Positions 56,882 through 64,000 of a stretch of 64,000 nt of DNA are shown in pieces. The notes below the pieces were generated by a model. It saw nothing but the letters and a program-made list of their open reading frames with translations. It had not been told where the DNA came from and searched no databases. The translations under genes and the position numbers were made by a program. Numbering within the stretch: position 1 is the stretch's first letter; each line of letters begins with the position of its first letter. This DNA comes from Ascaris suum (taxonomy: Eukaryota; Nematoda; Chromadorea; Rhabditida; Ascarididae): NCBI GenBank assembly GCA_013433145.1, contig CM024188.1, positions 9,538,345-9,602,344 on the forward strand. Direction: 5' to 3'.

Positions 56882-59800
56882 CTGATATACTGCTCCCCTT
56901 CCCCCCTTCCCCAATCAAAAGTATCGGAAGAGTGTCGGAAAGACAGCGAGGGGAAGAAAGAAAAATTGAAAACGCACAATTTTGTTTTACAAAGTGGTTT
57001 TCACCGAGAAATGTTCGACGCCTTTCACCGTTCCAACTTACCAAATTCTCCACAAATTACAAATCCCTTCGTTAAATCGTTAATTCCACAAATCACTAAT
57101 CCTATCGACTCTCGCTTGAACTTCGCTTCGCATCGCATTAACCCTCTTCACCACCCCTTCCCTCGACAATTACAAAACCGTGGAAATAACGTCCCTATAC
57201 TGAACCAACCCGTACTCGTTGAAAGAGTTTATATCTTCCGGCATATCCATCGCGAATCATTTTCCCTAACGTTGAAAGCATTACAAATAAGAAATGAATG
57301 CATTAAGCTTGGAATATACAGAGATCGGAAAAGTGCAAAACTGCAGATTTAACCTATGGAACAAGTACATTCGTCTCACAAGCTACGTACCGCGAACAGT
57401 GCAACATTAGACGGTTTGAGCGAATTTACGCAAATAAATGGGATTACATCTGCAAGCGAGGCTAAACAGCATGTAAATGGGCACCACAATTTCTGCTTAC
57501 TCGAATTATCGACGACCCACTTAGCAAGCAAAAAGCAGAACATTCACTACAACATCAGCAGAGGTTATTCCTCACAAATCTCTTCCGGGTCTTTTTTTAG
57601 GAAAGAGAAACCATTCCGCAGTAACGTTAGTAACAAATCCTTCGTTCGAAAGGAACGAAGAAAAGACCCATAAATACGTCGGTAAGTAAAACACGCATGA
57701 TTTAATATATAATGGAAACCAATAAAGCAGACATACACACCTAAGGCATAGGGAAAGAATAAACGCTTAGTTATATCGTCATAGATAATAAAGTAGTTGG
57801 GATGCTCAATATGTAACACCTAATTAATCCTCGTGAGCATTTAAACGGCCCAAATGACGAGACTACTCGTGGAAATAAGAAGAGCAGCATCGACCTCTCA
57901 AAACGTGCACTAGTGCCACTAGCAGCCAGCCGTTGTGCACCACTCCACGCGAATCGATGGCTCCACCGGGCTGCCTCATCGCTCTCTTATGTCTCTAACA
58001 CTCTCATAAAGTCACGATCCTTTGCTCTACTCATGCATTCCTTGAGTGGTGCATTTTTTTGCCGGCTTGAGCGTCCCCTCTCAGAAAGCACGTAGGCAGT
58101 TTGTTGAACATACGTTCAGCGGTACTCAATGTCGATACTCAAAAGTAGATCACGCTGGAAGACTGCCCTCGCATATACCCACTATTCAGTCAGTAATTTA
58201 TGGACCATTCTAGCACTGTTCAATGGATATGTAACTGTTCACTAAAAAGTACGAAGATCAAAATAAAGCAGCGATGCGGCGTTCTGTTGGAAGAGCTATG
58301 AAGAAATCATATGGGTATGATCACAAAGAGCAATTAAGCACATATTCAACAGGCATAAGCAAATAAATTGGACCGATGATTGTAGATTGTGCTAAAGTGT
58401 GCAAGAGGGCTGAAATAGTGTTGATATTGGGTGAGCTCGACTTACGGCAAAGCAAAGCAATAATCAGCACGGAGCAAAGCAATAACCACCACGTCCACTG
58501 TGCGCTCGACTTACGGCAAATGCAAATAACAATTATCGGCAAATTTGGACCTTAACCTTATCAAAATTTGTAGGGACCTGTCCCTATGTGATAACAGATT
58601 ATCAAACGGCGGAAAAATCTTTCTTGGGAGCACGGTTCTGCCGTTAGAATGCTTCCGTGGGACGTTTATGTTTGGGAAGCTCAACTCCCTCTCCTCTCCT
58701 TTGTTCATTTCACATCCAGTCATAACTCTAAAAAGTACTTTGGATATTTACCCAATCCTCCAAAAAAAACTCGTGTTACCCTCTCATCATATTTCGCAGC
58801 GAGCTTGTTCTCTACTTGACTGACGTTATTTTGGGAACAGTAGACCGGTTATTTGACGGCGTTTAATTCTAACCCCACCCTGCGCTTAATGAAAAAACTA
58901 ATCGAGTAAGAACACTTGCAATGACTAATCCGGTTACCTCAACTTCGCTCCCACTTACGCTTAGGAGGCGCTCCGTTTCGAATACTAGCGAGCATCGAAT
59001 TGTATTTCTTCAAAGGCATCACCCTCCTCAACACCCGAGCGGAGTGGAGAGCTCCTTTGATATTTCGACCAGCCAAAAATTTTGATCTCATACTCTGATG
59101 GGGTAGAGACGTGCTTCGAATTCAACCTGCTTATAAGCTTAGCAGCCCCTCACTTGGCGACTTTGCAAAATTGACGTGTGTGTATGTGATGGACGAGATA
59201 CTCATACCGTTGGGAAATTTCGTAACGCGTCTGTTTCAGACAGCAAACAGAAAAGGGGCACGGTATATGTGTGCTAATGCCTGTATTCAGAAGAGACCTT
59301 TTTTTCCTGCTATCAACGTCTCCTTTATCCCAGGGCTAATGGCACTTTCCCGAACTCAGTGCCAATATGCCAAGGAACGGATTCGCTGTGAATCGGTTCG
59401 ATGAGTGGCTAACCTTCCAGCTGAATAAACTGTGTTCTAAGGCGAATTCTTAGCACTTGCGACTTTCTAAATTACAATTCAAAAGTACCAATTTGTAAAT
59501 GAGTAAATGCGATATTTCCTGTCAGATTTATTTTCGCCTTCTTATTGGACACATTACGCGCACATCAACAACTACGTTGACTTAGGCAAGCATTCCATAG
59601 CCAAGGGGGGAAATGTTTATACGTTAATCGTCATAGGAAAACACTAGGCCTCACTAAAACTTGGCCATTCAGCGCAAGAAATAGGTACCTATGATGTCGT
59701 CATCATTCAGTGGATAAAAAGATGCGCATTTACATTGACAAAAACAGAAAAGAATAGAAAATATGATGAAAAGTTTAACTGATTTAATAGCTACCTTGCT

Positions 59801-60339
59801 AGGAGGTGCAATTTTCTTCCTCAGAATGACTGCTGCTTTCTTTCGGATAACAAAACCCACGTGATGTGTCAGAATACAGGTAAAAACGTCTGTGTTCGGT
59901 CGGCCAAACTTTCAAAGCTTGCACCGCCCAACTCGTACAATTCCGCCGCTAGCAGAACTTTACACGTTCGGCCAGGGGAACTTTCAAGGTTGTGAACTTC
60001 GAAAACTTGCCTATTGGGGTTTTTCTTCAGGAAAAAGTCGTTTCGACAGTTTGACCTGCGGACCTTGCAAACAGCGATAAAGGCGGAACGAAAGTCTACA
60101 TCAAACTATAACACACGCGGCTAAATAAACGCAGTTGTGGCGACGATAGGAAGCAGAGGAGGAAAGCGTTGCAAGAAGAAAAAAACAGCTCTTGTATAAA
60201 CTATCAACAATAAACTGCACTGCTTGGAGCTTACATGAGCAAGAATTGAGGGGGCATAACAGCAGAATAATGCAAAAAAAAGTGATTTCAGTGTAACCAA
60301 TTACAGATGAAGAGCAACTATGGATAAACTCAGATTCTT
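56882..60339. other. no recognised genes
   Basis: Presumably contains 5' exons of the unidentified minus-strand gene. Short near-repeats (CTCGACTTACGGCAAA twice at 58436 and 58505, with AGCAAAGCAATAA repeats between) occur around 58430-58530. Nothing else stands out. Confidence 0.4.
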
Positions 60340-60597
60340 CTAATCCACGAACAGTTGTGTCTCGTCTTCGGTCGACCATTTGCACATTAACAGTGGTGTG
60401 GTATGCAGTGTACGCTTAAAAAACGGACCAGGCTGGTAGATAAGGCAAGGGTGATTCTGTCCTCTCAATTTGCAATTGCACGCGCTTGTGCACGACACAA
60501 TCATTAGCACCAACATATCTAAGGTTGCAAGAAAAACAACGAATGGAATAGGCATTGTCTCAAACACAACACTCAGCAATTGAGACATATTATGCAT
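60340..60597 (-). CDS. hypothetical small secreted cysteine-containing protein, 85 aa
   Basis: An ATG-to-TAG frame of 85 codons. The N-terminal third is hydrophobic (MPIPFVVFLATLDMLVLMIV) and is followed by SCTSACNCK, giving a plausible signal peptide or membrane anchor ahead of a short polar domain with four more cysteines after the hydrophobic segment. No family recognised. No splice evidence or promoter signal. Small secreted proteins are common in parasitic nematodes, but chance ORFs of this length also occur. Confidence 0.25.
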   Translation of the reverse strand: MHNMSQLLSVVFETMPIPFVVFLATLDMLVLMIVSCTSACNCKLRGQNHPCLIYQPGPFFKRTLHTTPLLMCKWSTEDETQLFVD

Positions 60598-63500
60598 TTC
60601 CCACTATCATGGCAATTACGGTCGTGTAAGATCCTTCCAGACAAACAACTTATAAAGGGAGGCAGGTTAAAGGCTCAGTGCTAGGATGGAGGGACAGACT
60701 ACACTCACCGATGAATTTTATGACGTCGTTAGCGAAGCTACTCGTTATAACTGGGATAGTAGGTGATACAAATGTCTTGGTGCGACTTGTTCCGAGTTTG
60801 ATAGGTTGAGCCAAAGTGGATTTCGAGAGAATTAGTCTGATGATCGATGAATGCTGTTATTTGACATATTTATTTGGGACGAAAGAGTGGAGATCCGTTT
60901 TGTAACGAATCACTGATATCGGCATCGTTTAGAGAAACTTCCTCGAGCTCTGCAAGCGAAGTTATTAACACCACTTTGCATAACATTGACCGATGTAAAA
61001 TGCATGCAAATTTGCTGCACTTCGAAACGTCCACAAATCTCTTTAAGACCGATTGTTGGGAATGCGGCATATGAGCCCACCTTATGGTTTACATCACATT
61101 TTAACGACATATGTGGCACAAGGCAGGTGTACACCTTTTGTACTGTCGAAAGGTCATGCTGCGGTGCACACCACCGGTCATCTTATGGCGTACACCAAAT
61201 TTCATGAATCTAGCTTCATTCGTTGACAAATTGAAATAACTGTGCAGCCAGATGTGCACACACATACGCACACGGACTGACTCTGCGAAGCAAACTTGCA
61301 GGCGCAAGCCGCCACCCTCAAAAAGCTGATTTTTGCACTCCAACTTTACCACCTTTCATCCAACTTGATGTCTAAACCTCATTGCAATCGTTAATCGAAC
61401 TTCTTTCGGAAGTTCCAGTTTCTGGCTATTACCCGTGAACACGTAAGGTCAGAAAAACATCGATGCGTAGCACTTAAAACGTCGAGGCATGCCCATACTG
61501 CAGTGCTCCAGCTTGATGGTGCATTCCAGCTCCACAATCTGGTTTTCCTCATTTGCGACCTTTTTCAATACAGTCACATGTGACTGGAGGCCATAGCACA
61601 GCCGATAATGTTGCAGTGACTATATGCGCGCAAAACTGAGGAAACAAAGGAGGTACGATGTTGCAGGTAACGTGAGCAAACTCGTACAAGAGCGGCGCGA
61701 ATGTCTACAAGTGAGTTTGTTTATTTGACAGAACAAAGTGAGTGAATGGTTTATTCACATATTAGTCGTGAACAATGCAATGATACGGTGGGGCCAGCAC
61801 GAGGAAAGTAAGCATTTATTTATCATATGCATTAACGGAATCATTATTGCACCGCATAAGATGAAAAAACTCAAAAAAAATGAGTTGGGTTGCGCATCAA
61901 GCACGAACTGCCAGCTTCTTCGACGGTTTCCGGTGGCGAATGCACGCCACCCCGTCAAAAATACGCTCCGACAATGTTTTGATCGATTATATACAACAGC
62001 AAAGCAGGAAAAACCATTTGAACATATAGACTAGTCATCTCATAACACATGCTTCTCTTATTTTCTCACTTTCATAGCACTCCTTCATCGAAATTCCAAG
62101 AATCTAACGAGCTTCCCGCAACCTACACCACTATCCTTTAAATTATCTCCTTTTTTTTCCAATTCATAACTCCTTTTGTCACAAATACGTCGTTCTATGC
62201 ATTCAGTGCTGAAACAATCGTCTGATCCCATATGACCACATTCGGTCGAAATATACTGTGCATAAATGAGGATATCAGTGTACCAATCGAACGCGAGTAA
62301 TTGCGGAAAAACGCATGGTGAAAGCTCTAATAAGCTCAGTAGAGGCGTTCGGCCATGCATTAAATTAGACGCAACGTTAAATAAAAAACGACAGTAACCG
62401 CTCCGTCGATCCTGCGAGAAGCTGTAGAAAGTTATTGGTGTCCAGTGGCCTTTATACCGTCTCTAGATCATCGAATATGCTAATCAGAAGTTCTTCAAAA
62501 ACCTCAACATATAGAATCGACGGTGAACCAATAAGAACAAATAACGCCTCTGCTTTGGGAAACAGCACCTGTACTCTTCACCACAATCAGCATTAAGTAA
62601 AGATGATCCGGGGAACAGACGGAAGGCAGGCAGTTTGCTTCAGAGAGCAGCGAACACTTATCACTCGAGGATCAGACGGCCTTCACTAACAACAGTAAAA
62701 GTTAACGAACGTGAATGCGAACAAAACAACCTTGAAAGAACGCGAAAATAAAGGGGCTACTTTTGAACGGTTCCTCACAGATCATCAATTATGAAACGGC
62801 TATGCTCGAAGAAGCGTAATCAGATGTGTCGAATTGCACATTAATTCAGCAAAGCCAACTTTCTGGTACCCACTGAATCTCATTTTTCAGGTCGTTTAAC
62901 GCGTCCATCAACCTGAAAGTTACTATATGAATATCGCCAATATAACGTTTTTCACAAGCTTCTTCGTTCGTATTCAAATGACCTCTGAAACAACAAACAG
63001 CTAAGGATAGCCAGTAAATGGATGAACTCCACCTCTCTATCAAAATTGCTACATGCGAAAAATTCGCGAACATTTGAAAATGAATATTTTCATGCAAGTA
63101 TAATTATGGTGGTCGAATAAAAATATTATTTCTTTCTAAGACACAAAACGAAACGGCTGTGTGTTCCTCGTTGCCGTTCACAATCTCTCTCTGGCTACTG
63201 AATAAAACATCCACTAATTGAGTTTATGAGATCATGTTTTTCAACTGAGGACATCATTAAAGATTATTTAGCAAATATTATTTTTCAAGAAGTGGAAAAG
63301 GCAAAAAACCACTTGCGACATCGTCTGAAGAGGCAGCCGACGCAGGGCAACCTCGTAACCCACGCTGTTCAACCAGTTTTCTATTGCTTTCGCAGTGTGT
63401 GGTCTCTATTCCTCCTATAGCAGAAACATGATGCGCTCAAGAACTAACTTTCGGAAATTTTATCACCGATGTCATTTTAGAGCTACCTGACCAGGGAGTC

Positions 63501-63762
63501 TGCCAACGGCCCTCAGACACTGAAGCATCCAGACGGTCGTGACCGATCGTCCGCATCGCAAAAGTATTGCTCAATTCGAAGCTCAGCTCCTTTTCGCAAG
63601 TTGATTAACTCAAAACCGTGTAAACGGTCTCTTGCCTTTCCGTCGGTGAATTCGCAAACACAATAAACATTTCGGCAAAGCAGTCGGTAAGGTTTCGAGC
63701 ATAAGCACAGCTGTGGATATGAGAGGTCAGAGGAGAGGAGTAAGAGATCTTTCAGAAATAAC
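60598..63762. other. no recognised genes
   Basis: AT-rich sequence with short unsupported frames; the longest are about 90-98 codons, near 61738-62034 and 62085-62360. No repeats or motifs recognised before the edge repeat. Confidence 0.45.
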
Positions 63763-64000
63763 TGTTCATGTCTGGCAGGATGTTCGATGTTTGCTCAGTG
63801 CGTTTGTGCACCTTTACTGGTCCAGATCTTCTACTCTTTGAAAAGAAAAACTATCCGAGGAAGGGCTCAGGGCTGGGAAATTTCTTTCTCGCTCTTTCTA
63901 TTCTTCAAGAGCAGCTGCTAGTATACCCTTGAAACATCCCACACAAAAACCATTGAATGTGAAAGAGAAAAACGCTGCAGTCATATGAAGCAAATCTCGC
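63763..64000. repeat. 238-bp dispersed repeat, copy 2 (inverted, truncated by window)
   Basis: The reverse complement of 40357-40594 with about six mismatches and no indels. The copy reaches the last base of the window, so the full repeat length is unknown and probably larger than 238 bp. Confidence 0.9.

Noticed and set aside
56735..57352. 205-codon plus-strand open frame
   Set aside because: It overlaps the better supported minus-strand exons at 56509-56881 and is low in recognisable content.

Overview
This window looks like nuclear DNA of a nematode, probably a strongylid (clade V) parasite. That placement is inferred from the proteins and the gene architecture. Nothing resembles bacterial operons. 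The clear genes are split into short exons with mostly phase-consistent junctions. Most acceptors are pyrimidine-rich and end in CAG or TAG, and several introns exceed 1-3 kb. Long stretches hold only microsatellites, homopolymer G/C runs and degraded mobile-element sequence.

Three genes on the minus strand are recognised with confidence. At 26121-34333 there is a five-exon rab-10 orthologue that reconstructs to exactly 201 aa. At 43569-46421 there is a three-exon MBD2/3-type NuRD subunit of 212 aa, which has the corepressor-binding regions and the C-terminal coiled coil but no methyl-CpG-binding domain. At 52650-53936 lie the three conserved exons of methylmalonyl-CoA epimerase, with the mitochondrial N-terminus unresolved. 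From memory, the C. elegans counterparts of all three are on chromosome I, so the window probably belongs to the equivalent chromosome. On the plus strand, two exons at 4490 and 8436 join in phase to encode most of a C-type lectin domain with non-canonical sugar-binding residues.

Less certain coding signals are as follows. A set of plus-strand transmembrane exons at 13.3-20.3 kb resembles a very divergent two-pore-domain channel. Plus-strand candidate exons lie at 48.3-50.7 kb, one with weak resemblance to Mediator MED23. A well-formed two-exon minus-strand gene end of unknown function lies at 56509-56881. There are also two small minus-strand hypothetical ORFs.

Mobile and repeat content includes the wreck of a non-LTR retrotransposon (endonuclease and linker fragments) at 10.44-11.35 kb containing a 150-bp-period duplication. 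A 231-bp palindromic MITE-like element sits at 12.7 kb. A 238-bp sequence occurs in opposite orientations at 40.36 kb and at the right edge, about 97% identical without gaps. Two (TA)n microsatellites, a degenerate triplet-repeat tract and several poly-G/C runs complete the list. I found no rRNA, tRNA, spliced-leader RNA or CRISPR by eye.
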